DNA of 64,000 nucleotides. Source: Nitrospira sp. (lineage in GTDB: Bacteria; Nitrospirota; Nitrospiria; Nitrospirales; Nitrospiraceae). How positions within the stretch are numbered: position 1 is the stretch's first letter; every line of letters starts with the position of its first letter. Made by a program: the position numbers and the translations under genes. The notes under the pieces were generated by a model, which did no database searches, had not been told where the DNA came from, and was given only the letters and a program-made list of their open reading frames with translations. The stretch is from positions 1-64,000 of the forward strand of contig JACOEH010000019.1 in assembly GCA_024998685.1 (NCBI GenBank), in the 5' to 3' direction. This document shows, one piece after another, positions 1 through 8,391 of the stretch.

Positions 1-52
1 TCATCTATCTTGCCGCCTCTGTGCAATGGGTGCTGTAATTGTCAACAGGCCC
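1..52 (+). mobile_element. 3' end of an IS5-family-like insertion sequence (partial)
   Basis: Bases 3-38 read as the last codons of a transposase, IYLAASVQWVL then a stop, which resembles the usual C-terminus of IS5-family transposases. The following end, gtcaacaggccc (41-52), closely matches the end of the IS5 remnant at 53010-53021 (gtgaacaggccc), and both are followed by TA. The rest of the element lies upstream of the window. The family call rests on the shared end and a very short peptide, so it is tentative. Confidence 0.5.
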
Positions 53-535
53 TAACGTGTTGAGTATCAATTAATAATCACTCTGTTCGGCATTGAGTCG
101 GTCCGCCCGTCGTAGAGAAGCGGTGCAGAGAAAAGCAAATGTGAGAGACCGTTGTTAAGAGCCCCTCGTCCGAACGATCGATTCTTCCAAGCCCCTGCAG
201 CCGCGTCCACAAGACATTAAGACATTCAGTCTGCATAAGACAGAGTGTCTCTCCCTCGCCGACGAAACGATTCGCCTGAAGACCATTGTCACGACGAAGA
301 AGCGCAGAGATAACCGCTCGTGTACATTGGCGGTGCACTCTTGTGAGGGAGTTATCTGCAATGGCGAAGTCGAGGAGAACAATACTGGTACGGTGGTTGC
401 AGTTTTTTGACGAAGAGGCTGTGGCATGGGTCGGCTACTCAATCTCCCGAGGCAGAGGAATTGCCGGGAGCCGTGAAAGAGAATTTCTCCGAAAGACGCC
501 TAATGGAGGACCTCTGGGTTCGAAAGGAGAAACGT
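53..535. other. Intergenic region, no supported gene
   Basis: This 483-bp stretch between the IS end and the BON-domain gene has short open frames on both strands. None has a convincing ribosome binding site, signal peptide or recognisable motif. It presumably carries the promoter of the gene starting at 536, but I see no clear consensus. Confidence 0.4.
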
Positions 536-1336
536 ATGATGCAAGTAACCTATAAAATATCCGTACCGGTCGCGGTTTTCAGCCTGACGGTAAGCTTGTG
601 TTTTGCCGGTAGTTCCGAAGCTCTATCTCAATCCCGTGATCAATCCCGGCAATCTCTCATGGAATCGTCTTCACCACTACAACAAAAGTCCGAGCTCCGC
701 TGGTTGCAAGTCACAGGCGAAGTCGAGGAGACAAAGAATGTGGCGGGGCGGGGTTTTAAAGAAGAGCATCTTGTGGTGCTGCTGGTTACCGATACAGACC
801 GTCGAGCCAGCTTTGATACGGAGGGCCGAACCATCGTTGATCTGGGACCGGCGAGACAGTGGCGCGATCTCGAAATTAGGAAGGGGGACCGACTCATCGC
901 TCGCGGCCCGATCGGGCGAGTCGGAAATCGCCCCATCATCCTCGCCAAACAAGTGCAGACCAATGGACAGCTGCTGAAAATTCAGCGGGAAAGTTCGGAG
1001 CAACAGTCGGAGCAGCAGGCCGATGACTATCCATACGCTCATGACAACCGGGCCTACAACGCCGATGATGCGTGCCGGAATGTCTCCAGAGGCATGATGG
1101 GCGGCACGCTGGATTGGCAGTGGAAATCGGACGCGGAACTCAGGCTAGCCGTGGAATGCCGGCTTTCAAACAGTCCATTTATCAAGGGGGAAAGCATCAC
1201 GGTGTCGGTCGATGACGGCACCGCCACATTGAGTGGGATGGTGCAGGACAAAGACTCCATTCGAAGTGCAATAGTGGACGTCTATGGTGCCGGCGTGAAG
1301 GATGTCGTCAGCAAGTTGGAGGTCGTAGAGGAATAG
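536..1336 (+). CDS. Secreted/periplasmic BON-domain protein
   Basis: The chosen start (536) is preceded by AAAGGAGA at 522-529 and opens a signal-peptide-like sequence (MMQVTYKISVPVAVFSLTVS). A longer frame begins at 407 but lacks these features. The product is 266 aa. Its middle section (roughly residues 60-155) contains a compact beta-rich stretch, possibly OB-like, and the C-terminal ~65 residues form a BON domain with the typical pattern of amphipathic helix, VSVDDGTATLSGMV strand pair and terminal VVSKLEVVEE. BON domains are associated with envelope and phospholipid interfaces (OsmY-type). The exact role is unknown. It is the first of several BON proteins in the window. Confidence 0.8.
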   Translation: MMQVTYKISVPVAVFSLTVSLCFAGSSEALSQSRDQSRQSLMESSSPLQQKSELRWLQVTGEVEETKNVAGRGFKEEHLVVLLVTDTDRRASFDTEGRTIVDLGPARQWRDLEIRKGDRLIARGPIGRVGNRPIILAKQVQTNGQLLKIQRESSEQQSEQQADDYPYAHDNRAYNADDACRNVSRGMMGGTLDWQWKSDAELRLAVECRLSNSPFIKGESITVSVDDGTATLSGMVQDKDSIRSAIVDVYGAGVKDVVSKLEVVEE

Positions 1337-1392
1337 GGTTTCCGTTCAGAATGTTTAATGTGGGGACGTTGATATCACGGAGGGGGTATTCG

Positions 1393-1662
1393 ATGAAATA
1401 TAAAAAAACGATCTATACCTTGGTATTGATGGGTGTCTCGTTAACCATGCCCGTCTTAGCCTCGGCCAATGGGCTGCAATACTCAGAAGAGAACCGGAGC
1501 GCGCCCAGCTCATTCATCCTCAAAGTGCAGACTGAACGCTGGGAACTCGATCGTCCGCCCCTCGGAGGTAAAGGGGTTTACAGTTACGACAGTGAGCTGT
1601 CCGATGAAACGTGGGGGGGGGAAAGTCCGGTGAACGTGAATCTCGGGAAAGTTCCAGTGTAA
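1393..1662 (+). CDS. Small secreted protein, probably frameshifted at a 9-G run
   Basis: The start at 1393 follows a GGAGGGGG Shine-Dalgarno and encodes a signal peptide (MKYKKTIYTLVLMGVSL, cleavage near VLASA-NG). As read, the 89-aa product ends at 1662. A run of nine G (1613-1621) lies near its end. Adding one G would join it to the frame running to 1856, which encodes a Gly/Pro/Ser-rich tail ending in YTGSERRR, much like the Gly/Pro-rich tail of the PRC-barrel protein at 35520. A perfect hairpin at 1871-1889 just after 1856 supports the longer gene. No family is recognised. Confidence 0.6.
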   Translation: MKYKKTIYTLVLMGVSLTMPVLASANGLQYSEENRSAPSSFILKVQTERWELDRPPLGGKGVYSYDSELSDETWGGESPVNVNLGKVPV

Positions 1663-1856
1663 CGGACACACAGTCCTCGAGTAGTCCATCAGCCGATTTT
1701 CCCCCTAGCGTCGGTGGCCACACCGGAGGTGTAGACCGTCCCTTCTTCGGCGGCAGTCCGTCTGGAGGCGATCCGACGGTCAAGGATTTGAGCGGGATGG
1801 ATGGTGGTGGGTTTGCACCTCCTGGTGCGTATACCGGTTCTGAGAGACGCCGATAA
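1611..1856 (+). other. Likely downstream half of the 1393 gene in a shifted frame
   Basis: An open frame enters from the 9-G run and encodes a low-complexity Gly/Pro/Ser-rich segment (GGSPSGGDPTVKDLSGMD, then GGGFAPPGAYTG). It has no ribosome binding site of its own. It is best read as the continuation of the 1393 gene after a one-base slip. Confidence 0.45.
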
Positions 1857-1870
1857 GGGCGACCATTGCA

Positions 1871-1889
1871 GCCGCCCCACCGGGGCGGC
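1871..1889 (+). terminator. GC-rich hairpin downstream of the 1393-1856 gene
   Basis: A perfect 8-bp stem (gccgcccc / ggggcggc) encloses a 3-nt loop, 15 nt after the stop at 1856. There is no T-run, so it may be a transcript-stabilising hairpin or a weak terminator. Confidence 0.4.
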
Positions 1890-2111
1890 GTGATGCCAAC
1901 GAACCATATCGGCGAGTCGGTTCGCATATTCGAATGAAAGAATCAAACCAGCCGACAGGCGGCGTGAACAATCTTACTATCTGCGGATAATTTGCTCTCG
2001 AGACCTTCTTTTGGGGAAGTAATGTTCATCTACTGGAAAGATGTGTTTACCGCAACAGGAGCCGGGCTTTCCGCACACGAAAAACGGAGCGTGTGATACA
2101 TCGTACCCGCA

Positions 2112-3962
2112 ATGGCGAGTGAGCGAATCAATAGTGAATGGAAACCCCTCGTCTACACGGACGGATATCTCCCGCTGGAAGATTACGGGTTGATCGGAGA
2201 TGGAACGACCGCCGCGCTGGTGGGCCGTGACGGCAGTATCCCATGGCTCTGTGTGCCGCGATTCGATTCTACGCCGCTGTTTTGCGGCATCCTGGATGCC
2301 CGACGGGGCGGGACGTTCAAGATTGCGCCGGAGGGTCATACAGAGTCGAGGCACTACTATGAGCCGGATACCGCCGTCTTAGTGACCGAAATGCGGACCG
2401 CCTCCGGCACCGTACGGCTGACGGACGCCATGTTGTTTCGGTCCGGCGCCGATCTCAGGGAAGACGTGCTGGCCGGACGACAAGAACTCCTGCGCCATGT
2501 CCATGTGGTGCGCGGGCGCGTGCGCCTCAGAATTACAATCGAGCCAAGAGGCGGTGCGACATTTGAACCGCGCGGCGACGGTCTCCGTATACGCTGTGTC
2601 GATCAGGATCAGCCGGATCTCCAGTTGTGGGCCGGAGTGTCACTGAGGGGTTCGGATACGATCGTCGAGCTGAAAAGCGGCGACCGGCTGCCGATTCTCG
2701 TTCGTTGGGGCGGCGAGCAATTCCATCATCATCCTTTGGCTCCGAGCGAACGATTGACCGCTACGCGTAAGGCCTGGCGCCGGTGGGCCGCGCTCGTGAA
2801 GTATGTCGGGCCGCAAACCGATATGGTGCGGCGGTCCGCCATCACACTGAAGCTGTTGGATCATTTCGAGAGTGGGGCCATTGTCGCTGCGCCGACGTCC
2901 TCGCTGCCGGAAGAGTTGGGAGGAGAAAGAAATTGGGATTACCGTTATGCATGGATCCGGGATGCGGCGCTGTCGGTGTACGCGCTCCAGCGAGTCGGGC
3001 TTCCCCGCGAGGCGTCCGGATTCTTGGGGTGGGTGCTCGATGCGGTGGAAGGTGAAGTAGAGAGGGAAGGGCGGCCTCGTGTGCTCTACAATCTCGACGG
3101 CCGACGCCCACCTAAAGAAGCAGTAGACTCTCATCTGGAAGGCTACCGCCGTTCGTCGCCGGTTCGGTGGGGCAATGGCGCGTCTGAACAGCGTCAACAC
3201 GACGTATTCGGCGAGATCGTCGATTGCGCCTATCAATGGACAAGGCATCACGGCGAGGTTACGGAGGCGCTCTGGGAGAAGTTACGCAGGCTGATCGATG
3301 CCGCGGAGGCAGAATGGCGCGACCCCGATCAGGGGATCTGGGAGGTCCGCACCTCCGGCCGGCGGTTCACGTACTCCGCGGCCCTCTGCCATGTGGCGCT
3401 CGACCGTGGCATACGTATCGCTGAACGGTTCGGACTACCGTGCGATCTGTCGCGCTGGAAAACCGAAGCGGATACCATCGTCCAAGCCATCATCGATGAG
3501 GCCTGGGATCCTCGGCTCAATTCATTCACGGAACATCTCGGCGGCGGTGGTCTGGACTCCAGTTTGCTGGCGCTGCCCATTCGTCGCGTCATTCCGGCCG
3601 ACCATCCCCGAATGGTGGCGACGACCGAAGCCGTCGTCCGCCGTTTGGGCGCCGGCAACGGACTGTTGTATCGCTATCGGCCGGAGGAGTCGCCGGATGG
3701 ATTGACAGGACATGAAGGAGCCTTTCTGCTGTGCAGCTTCTGGCTCGTCGACAATTGGGCAAAACAAGGGCGATTCGACGAGGCATTGGGGCTCTACGAG
3801 TCGCTCTGCGCGAGAGCCAATCCGCTCGGCCTGCTTCCCGAACAAATCGACCCATCAAGCGGCGCATTTCTTGGAAACTATCCCCAAGCGTTCAGTCATA
3901 TCGGCGTCATCGCGAGCGGAGTGGGTTTGGAGCGAGCCTCCCGAGAAAGAGGCGCGACATGA
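2112..3962 (+). CDS. Glycoside hydrolase family 15 protein (glucoamylase/trehalase-like)
   Basis: This 616-aa protein has the two-part GH15 layout: an N-terminal beta domain (about 1-240, opening YLPLEDYGLIGDGTTAALV) and an alpha/alpha-barrel catalytic domain. Family marks include ERNWDYRYAWIRDA (about residues 272-285), the region around DVFGEIVD (about 362-369), and LLPEQIDPSSGAFLGNYPQA (about 574-593), whose Glu near 577 is the expected catalytic acid/base region. GH15 enzymes hydrolyse alpha-glucosidic bonds in starch or glycogen oligomers, or trehalose. No signal peptide is visible, so it is probably cytosolic. Length is normal for the bacterial subgroup. Substrate cannot be decided. It may act with the GH57 enzyme at 55524 in storage-glucan turnover. 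No clear ribosome binding site precedes the ATG. Confidence 0.92.
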   Translation: MASERINSEWKPLVYTDGYLPLEDYGLIGDGTTAALVGRDGSIPWLCVPRFDSTPLFCGILDARRGGTFKIAPEGHTESRHYYEPDTAVLVTEMRTASGTVRLTDAMLFRSGADLREDVLAGRQELLRHVHVVRGRVRLRITIEPRGGATFEPRGDGLRIRCVDQDQPDLQLWAGVSLRGSDTIVELKSGDRLPILVRWGGEQFHHHPLAPSERLTATRKAWRRWAALVKYVGPQTDMVRRSAITLKLLDHFESGAIVAAPTSSLPEELGGERNWDYRYAWIRDAALSVYALQRVGLPREASGFLGWVLDAVEGEVEREGRPRVLYNLDGRRPPKEAVDSHLEGYRRSSPVRWGNGASEQRQHDVFGEIVDCAYQWTRHHGEVTEALWEKLRRLIDAAEAEWRDPDQGIWEVRTSGRRFTYSAALCHVALDRGIRIAERFGLPCDLSRWKTEADTIVQAIIDEAWDPRLNSFTEHLGGGGLDSSLLALPIRRVIPADHPRMVATTEAVVRRLGAGNGLLYRYRPEESPDGLTGHEGAFLLCSFWLVDNWAKQGRFDEALGLYESLCARANPLGLLPEQIDPSSGAFLGNYPQAFSHIGVIASGVGLERASRERGAT

Positions 3963-4337
3963 TGCTCTCATTCATTCTTTCGGCGAGACCGTGATCTGGC
4001 GGGGCGTGTGTTGGTGCCGTCCTTCGCGCATTTGATCCAAGCCGACAAGCTGCCTTCCGTGCCGACCACCACAGGCCCTTACGAGAATATGTCGCTGGAA
4101 GCGGAGGCCCCGCCGGAGAGGGGAATGAACACATCGTGCTCATGCAAGCGGGATAATCTCTTCTATCGAGGACAAGTTGTCTGTTCAGGCAATATTTCAA
4201 GCAATCACGCCGTCTGATGAGAGCAGAAAGTGCGGTGCTTTCATGCGAGGACAACAATGGGACGGTATTCATTCGAGGAATCGATATTGCACACAGCTAA
4301 GTTTACATGTCAGCGTCTGAGGGAAGGGGAGGGAGTC
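3963..4337 (+). other. Intergenic region, no supported gene
   Basis: This 375-bp stretch after the GH15 gene holds short open frames only (for example 4008-4217), without ribosome binding site or recognisable motif. It ends in the purine-rich leader of the first slp-like gene. Confidence 0.35.
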
Positions 4338-4534
4338 ATGAAGCGCACAAGTCTTTCGTTGAGCATTGCCCTGTTGTGCCTAGTTGCAAGCGCCTGTCAG
4401 AAGGATGTGATTCCCGATCGGTTGGAAGGCCGCGTCGATCGAGATCTCCGATATTCCGACATCAAGAGCAATCCAGAAGCTTATCGAGGAAAGCTTATGC
4501 TGGCAGGCGGCAAGGTATTGTCGGCAAAGCGGAC
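4328..4534 (+). repeat. Direct repeat, copy 1 (207 bp, identical to 4959-5165)
   Basis: By base-by-base reading this block is identical to 4959-5165 at an offset of 631 bp. It covers the ribosome binding site and first ~65 codons of the first slp-like gene. Identity stops abruptly at both ends. Confidence 0.95.
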
Positions 4535-4898
4535 TGAAGAGGGGACAAGGCTTGAGGTGTTGCAGATTCCGCTGTCCGGAGATCTGATCCCCACCGGGAA
4601 AGACACAGAATCCAAAGGCCGGTTCATCGTCCTCGATCGCAACAGCAATCAGGTACCGGATCCGGCTGTGTTTAATGACGAGAATAGACGTGTGACGGTC
4701 GTGGGGGAAGTACGGGGCATGACCACAATTCAGATCGTCGACGATATCAAGCAGCAAGTTCCTGAGCTGGCCATCAAACACATCACGGTCTGGGATTGGG
4801 ATCATGTGAATAGGGGCTATGGTCCATATGCCGGCTTCGCGGCCCCCTCTGGATGGAAGGGATACTCGGGGCACTACGGATATCCCTATTATTGGTGA
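4338..4898 (+). CDS. Slp-family outer membrane lipoprotein, copy 1
   Basis: The start at 4338 follows GGAGGGAG and opens a lipoprotein signal (MKRTSLSLSIALLCLVASAC), so the mature 186-aa precursor would be lipidated on the Cys. The body matches Slp-type lipoproteins: an N-terminal (V/I)IPD motif, a SDIKSNPEAYRGK segment, strands around GGKVL and RLEVLQIPL, and a C-terminal WDWD followed by a Tyr/Gly-rich tail. Slp proteins are starvation- and stress-related outer membrane lipoproteins of unclear mechanism. The first 65 codons are nucleotide-identical to the next gene while the rest has diverged. A third paralog lies at 36255. Confidence 0.88.
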   Translation: MKRTSLSLSIALLCLVASACQKDVIPDRLEGRVDRDLRYSDIKSNPEAYRGKLMLAGGKVLSAKRTEEGTRLEVLQIPLSGDLIPTGKDTESKGRFIVLDRNSNQVPDPAVFNDENRRVTVVGEVRGMTTIQIVDDIKQQVPELAIKHITVWDWDHVNRGYGPYAGFAAPSGWKGYSGHYGYPYYW

Positions 4899-4958
4899 AA
4901 CCCGGTACGGCAGAGTCGGTTTATTACATGCCAGACGGTCGAAGTGTCCAAAGGAAAC

Positions 4959-5165
4959 GGAGGGAGTCATGAAGCGCACAAGTCTTTCGTTGAGCATTGC
5001 CCTGTTGTGCCTAGTTGCAAGCGCCTGTCAGAAGGATGTGATTCCCGATCGGTTGGAAGGCCGCGTCGATCGAGATCTCCGATATTCCGACATCAAGAGC
5101 AATCCAGAAGCTTATCGAGGAAAGCTTATGCTGGCAGGCGGCAAGGTATTGTCGGCAAAGCGGAC
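4959..5165 (+). repeat. Direct repeat, copy 2 (207 bp, identical to 4328-4534)
   Basis: Second copy of the identical block. It includes the Shine-Dalgarno and first ~65 codons of the second slp-like gene. Sequence on either side differs between the copies. Confidence 0.95.
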
Positions 5166-5520
5166 GCAAAACGGGACACTGATCGAGGTGCTGCAGATTC
5201 CACTGTCCGAAGATCTGATGCCTACCGGGGAGGATACCGAGTCGAAAGGACGATTTGTCGTCATCGACCGTGGCGATCAGGTGTCGGATCCGGCGGTGTT
5301 TGACGATGAGAAGAGACGTGTGACGGTCGTAGGAGAAGTGCTGGGCATGACGACCATCCAAATCGACGAGGTTCAGCAGCAAGTTCCTCAATTGGCTCTC
5401 AAACATGTCACGGTATGGGATTGGGATCGCACGAGCAGCGGCTATGCACCATACTATGGCTATGGGTATCCCTATGCATGGGGATATCGTGGGTATTACG
5501 GGTATCCCTTCTATTGGTAG
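4969..5520 (+). CDS. Slp-family outer membrane lipoprotein, copy 2
   Basis: This 183-aa tandem paralog of the 4338 gene has the same start context, lipoprotein signal and Slp body. After codon 65 the two proteins differ by many substitutions (for example TQNGTLIEV against TEEGTRLEV), and this copy has a longer aromatic tail rich in Tyr-Gly (YAPYYGYGYPYAWGYRGYYG). The two genes lie 70 bp apart and are probably co-transcribed. The location is inferred to be the inner face of the outer membrane; molecular function is unknown. Confidence 0.88.
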   Translation: MKRTSLSLSIALLCLVASACQKDVIPDRLEGRVDRDLRYSDIKSNPEAYRGKLMLAGGKVLSAKRTQNGTLIEVLQIPLSEDLMPTGEDTESKGRFVVIDRGDQVSDPAVFDDEKRRVTVVGEVLGMTTIQIDEVQQQVPQLALKHVTVWDWDRTSSGYAPYYGYGYPYAWGYRGYYGYPFYW

Positions 5521-5595
5521 GGCGGCTTTTTCTCAATCGTGAGCCGTACGGCGTTTCGGAAATACAATAATCTTTCATGAGGCAAGGAGGACGTG

Positions 5596-6087
5596 ATGAG
5601 TCGGCGATCAGCAATCATCATAGCGTTGGCAATGGCCTTATCAGGCTGCCAGCACACGGGGCTCGGGGAAAGATATGGGACACCGACGATCACGAGAACC
5701 GGGGAAATAAAGGAGATCATCATTCGGGATGATGATGTATCGCCGGCAATAGTGACTGCTCATCCTGGGGATGAGATTCGTTGGATCAACCGGCAGCAGG
5801 ACGAGGCACGCGTGATCTTTCTCTTGCCGATGGAAGGACAGTTGTCCTGCCAGCGCGGCTTCGGTGGGTTGATGAGCGCGAATGAGAATCAGTATACGGC
5901 CAAGTTGCGCGCCAATGAGACGGCGAGCGTGTGTTTCAAGCACCCATCGGAAATCAAGTACGTGGTGCGCGCGAATTCCGCTCTTTCCAACGGCGAAGAA
6001 CATATCGCGGGCACGATCAACATCGGCGGCCGACAGGGCCTCTCGAACAAGGAGGACGGGGGCAAGAGAGCCCAGTCAAGCCAGTGA
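5596..6087 (+). CDS. Lipoprotein with cupredoxin-like fold, paralog of 20246
   Basis: AAGGAGG at 5584-5590 supports the ATG at 5596. The 163-aa precursor has a lipobox (AMALSGC). The body has the strand pattern of small cupredoxins (IIIRDDDVSPAIVTAHPGDE, IRWINR, then a SVCFKHPSEIKYVVR strand). The usual copper ligand set (His, Cys, His, Met) is not evident. Instead two Cys (LSCQRGF and VCFKH) are shared with the paralog at 20246, suggesting a disulfide. It follows the slp pair and is probably an envelope protein. Function is unknown. Confidence 0.75.
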   Translation: MSRRSAIIIALAMALSGCQHTGLGERYGTPTITRTGEIKEIIIRDDDVSPAIVTAHPGDEIRWINRQQDEARVIFLLPMEGQLSCQRGFGGLMSANENQYTAKLRANETASVCFKHPSEIKYVVRANSALSNGEEHIAGTINIGGRQGLSNKEDGGKRAQSSQ

Positions 6088-6127
6088 ACAGCAATGAGAT
6101 GGTAGTTTCTCTGAGGAGGGTACAACT

Positions 6128-7285
6128 ATGGCGACCTCTCAAAAGGTCGGTAATCCATTAGAGCAGCTTCCTACGTACGGACAGAGCTACTGGTTGGATA
6201 ATCTCACCCGACATATGATCGCCGGCGGCGAGTTGCAAGGATGGATTCGAGACCGTGGACTTCGGGGAATTACGGCAAATCCCACGACATTTCGCGAGGC
6301 GTTGACGAGCCGTGACTATGACCGGCACATTGAATCTCTGACGCAAGAAGGTCGATCTACGAAGGAAATTTACGAAGCATTGCTGATCCACGATGTGCAG
6401 CAGGCCTGTGACTTATTTTCTGACGTGTATCGCGAGACCGACGGTCTTGACGGATATGTCAGCCTGGAGGTATCTCCCCATCTCGCACACGATACCGAGG
6501 CCACAATGGCCGAGGCTCGACGATATGTCGAACGCGTGAATCGGCCCAATCTCTACATCAAAGTTCCAGCGACGGACGCCGGGATCCCAGCCATCGAACA
6601 ACTGCTCTTCGAGGGTGTTGCGGTCAATATCACCCTCTTGTTCTCGATTCCGAGCTATCAGGCCGTCATCGAAGCCTATATTTCCGCTCTCGAACGACGC
6701 GTCACGTCCCGTCAACCGCTGGAGACGGTTGTGTCGGTGGCGAGCTTTTTCGTGAGTCGAATCGACGTTCTGGTCGATCAATTGTTGCAGCGGCGCATTC
6801 CTCTCGGTAACGGCGGTCGACAATCGTCTGCGGCCCAATTGCAGGGCCGAGCGGCGATCGCCAACGCCAAATTGGCTTATCGGACGTTTCGACAAGCGTT
6901 CGGCAGTGATCGATGGGCTCGACTGGCGGTGAAAGGCGCGCGTGTCCAGCGGCCTTTATGGGCCAGCACCGGAACGAAGAATCCGGCCTATCGGGATGTC
7001 ATGTATGTCGAATCCTTAGTGGGACGAGACACCGTCAATACCATGCCCGAGACGACGCTGCGTGCCTTTGCCGATCATGGTCGGGTAGTCTCCGATGCCG
7101 TTGAGGCGGAGCTGGAGCAAGCGGAACTCGTCATGGTCCAGTTGGAGAAGACGGGCATCAACTTCAACTGCGTCACATGGCAGCTCGAACATGAAGGAGT
7201 GCAAAAATTCGTCGATGCCTATGATGCCGCCATGGCAGCTCTCGACAAAAAGCGAAGTCACCTTCGTCTCGGACACACGGCATGA
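6128..7285 (+). CDS. tal: Transaldolase
   Basis: This 385-aa protein is preceded by GAGGAGGG. Transaldolase marks include the N-terminal YWLDNLTR and GITANPTTF, the Schiff-base lysine in NLYIKVPATDAG (Lys145) and the VAVNITLLFS strand. The enzyme transfers a dihydroxyacetone unit from sedoheptulose 7-phosphate to glyceraldehyde 3-phosphate in the non-oxidative pentose phosphate pathway, in the cytosol. Its length matches the longer transaldolase form common in actinobacteria, cyanobacteria and Nitrospirota. GAPDH follows 19 bp downstream, so the two glyceraldehyde-3-phosphate enzymes are probably one operon. Confidence 0.95.
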   Translation: MATSQKVGNPLEQLPTYGQSYWLDNLTRHMIAGGELQGWIRDRGLRGITANPTTFREALTSRDYDRHIESLTQEGRSTKEIYEALLIHDVQQACDLFSDVYRETDGLDGYVSLEVSPHLAHDTEATMAEARRYVERVNRPNLYIKVPATDAGIPAIEQLLFEGVAVNITLLFSIPSYQAVIEAYISALERRVTSRQPLETVVSVASFFVSRIDVLVDQLLQRRIPLGNGGRQSSAAQLQGRAAIANAKLAYRTFRQAFGSDRWARLAVKGARVQRPLWASTGTKNPAYRDVMYVESLVGRDTVNTMPETTLRAFADHGRVVSDAVEAELEQAELVMVQLEKTGINFNCVTWQLEHEGVQKFVDAYDAAMAALDKKRSHLRLGHTA

Positions 7286-7304
7286 TGTTGAGGAGGAGAT
7301 ATCG

Positions 7305-8318
7305 ATGATGAAAGTGGCCATCAACGGTCTCGGACGAATCGGCCGGGCGACGTTCAAAATTATGGCGAACCAGCCGGGACTTGAGTTGGTGGCGATCAAT
7401 GATCCGGCTTCTCCCGACGATTTGGCCTACTTGCTCAATCACGATACGGTGTATGGTCGCTATCCTATTCAGGTAAAAGCCGATCCGGATGCGATTGCGA
7501 TGGCGGACAGAAGGTATCCCGTTTTTGCGGAACGCGACCCGCACCGTCTTCCATGGAAGGAGCTGGGGGTCGATGCGGTATTTGAGTGTTCGGGGAAATT
7601 CAACACGAAGGCCGCGTTGTCAAAACACCTTGAGGCCGGCGCCAAGCGGGTGATCCTGTCGGCGCCGGCCAAGGATGAAGATATTCCGACCGTCATTTAT
7701 GGGGTGAACGCGTATGACGAGAAGGCCGGGCCGATCTTATCGTGCGCCAGTTGCACGACGAATTGCGTGGCGCCGATCGTGGAAATCATCGACCGGCGGC
7801 TCGGGTTACAAAAGGCGGTCATGACGACGACACATGCGTACACGGCCAGTCAGGCATTGGTAGACGGACGACATAAGAGCAAGCGTCGAGGGCGGGCGGC
7901 CGCGGTGAATCTTGTGCCGTCTGTCACCGGCGCAGCGGTCGCAACGACACGCGCGTTGCCGAACCTCACCGGGCGATTTCAAGGCGCGGCCGTCAGAGTG
8001 CCGGTCCCGATTTGTTCCCTTTCCGATATCGTGATGGTGACGGAACGGGAGACGAGTATTCCCGAGGTGAACGACATCTTTTTGGAAGAGGCGCGGAGCG
8101 ACCGGTATGCCGAAGTACTGGGAGTGACGGAGGATCCGATCGTATCCTCCGACATCATTCAAGATTCGCGTGCGTCCATCGTCGATGTCGATATGACGCA
8201 GGTCGTCGGCGGCAATCTGGTCAAGGTGATGAGTTGGTATGACAATGAGTGGGGGTACGCCAGCCAAATGGTTCGTCAGGCGGTCTCGATGGCGCTCATC
8301 GTGCCGGTGGAGGATTGA
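7305..8318 (+). CDS. gap: Glyceraldehyde-3-phosphate dehydrogenase, type I
   Basis: The start at 7305 (or the adjacent ATG at 7308) follows GAGGAGG. The 337-aa product begins with the NAD(P)-binding INGLGRIGRA and carries the catalytic Cys150 in SCASCTTNCVAP, the downstream TTTHAYT, and the C-terminal SWYDNEWGYASQM. It oxidises glyceraldehyde 3-phosphate to 1,3-bisphosphoglycerate in glycolysis, or the reverse in the Calvin cycle or gluconeogenesis. Coenzyme preference cannot be fixed by eye. Cotranscription with the transaldolase is likely. Confidence 0.97.
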   Translation: MMKVAINGLGRIGRATFKIMANQPGLELVAINDPASPDDLAYLLNHDTVYGRYPIQVKADPDAIAMADRRYPVFAERDPHRLPWKELGVDAVFECSGKFNTKAALSKHLEAGAKRVILSAPAKDEDIPTVIYGVNAYDEKAGPILSCASCTTNCVAPIVEIIDRRLGLQKAVMTTTHAYTASQALVDGRHKSKRRGRAAAVNLVPSVTGAAVATTRALPNLTGRFQGAAVRVPVPICSLSDIVMVTERETSIPEVNDIFLEEARSDRYAEVLGVTEDPIVSSDIIQDSRASIVDVDMTQVVGGNLVKVMSWYDNEWGYASQMVRQAVSMALIVPVED

Positions 8319-8391
8319 CGCCGCCGTGGATCGCATGACGAATCCGTTGCTCCATCCTCCCTGATGGGTGGACTTCTTCTTGAGCACTGCG

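Noticed and set aside
4008-4217. Open frame of 69 aa between GH15 and slp copy 1
   Set aside because: No Shine-Dalgarno, signal peptide or family resemblance.
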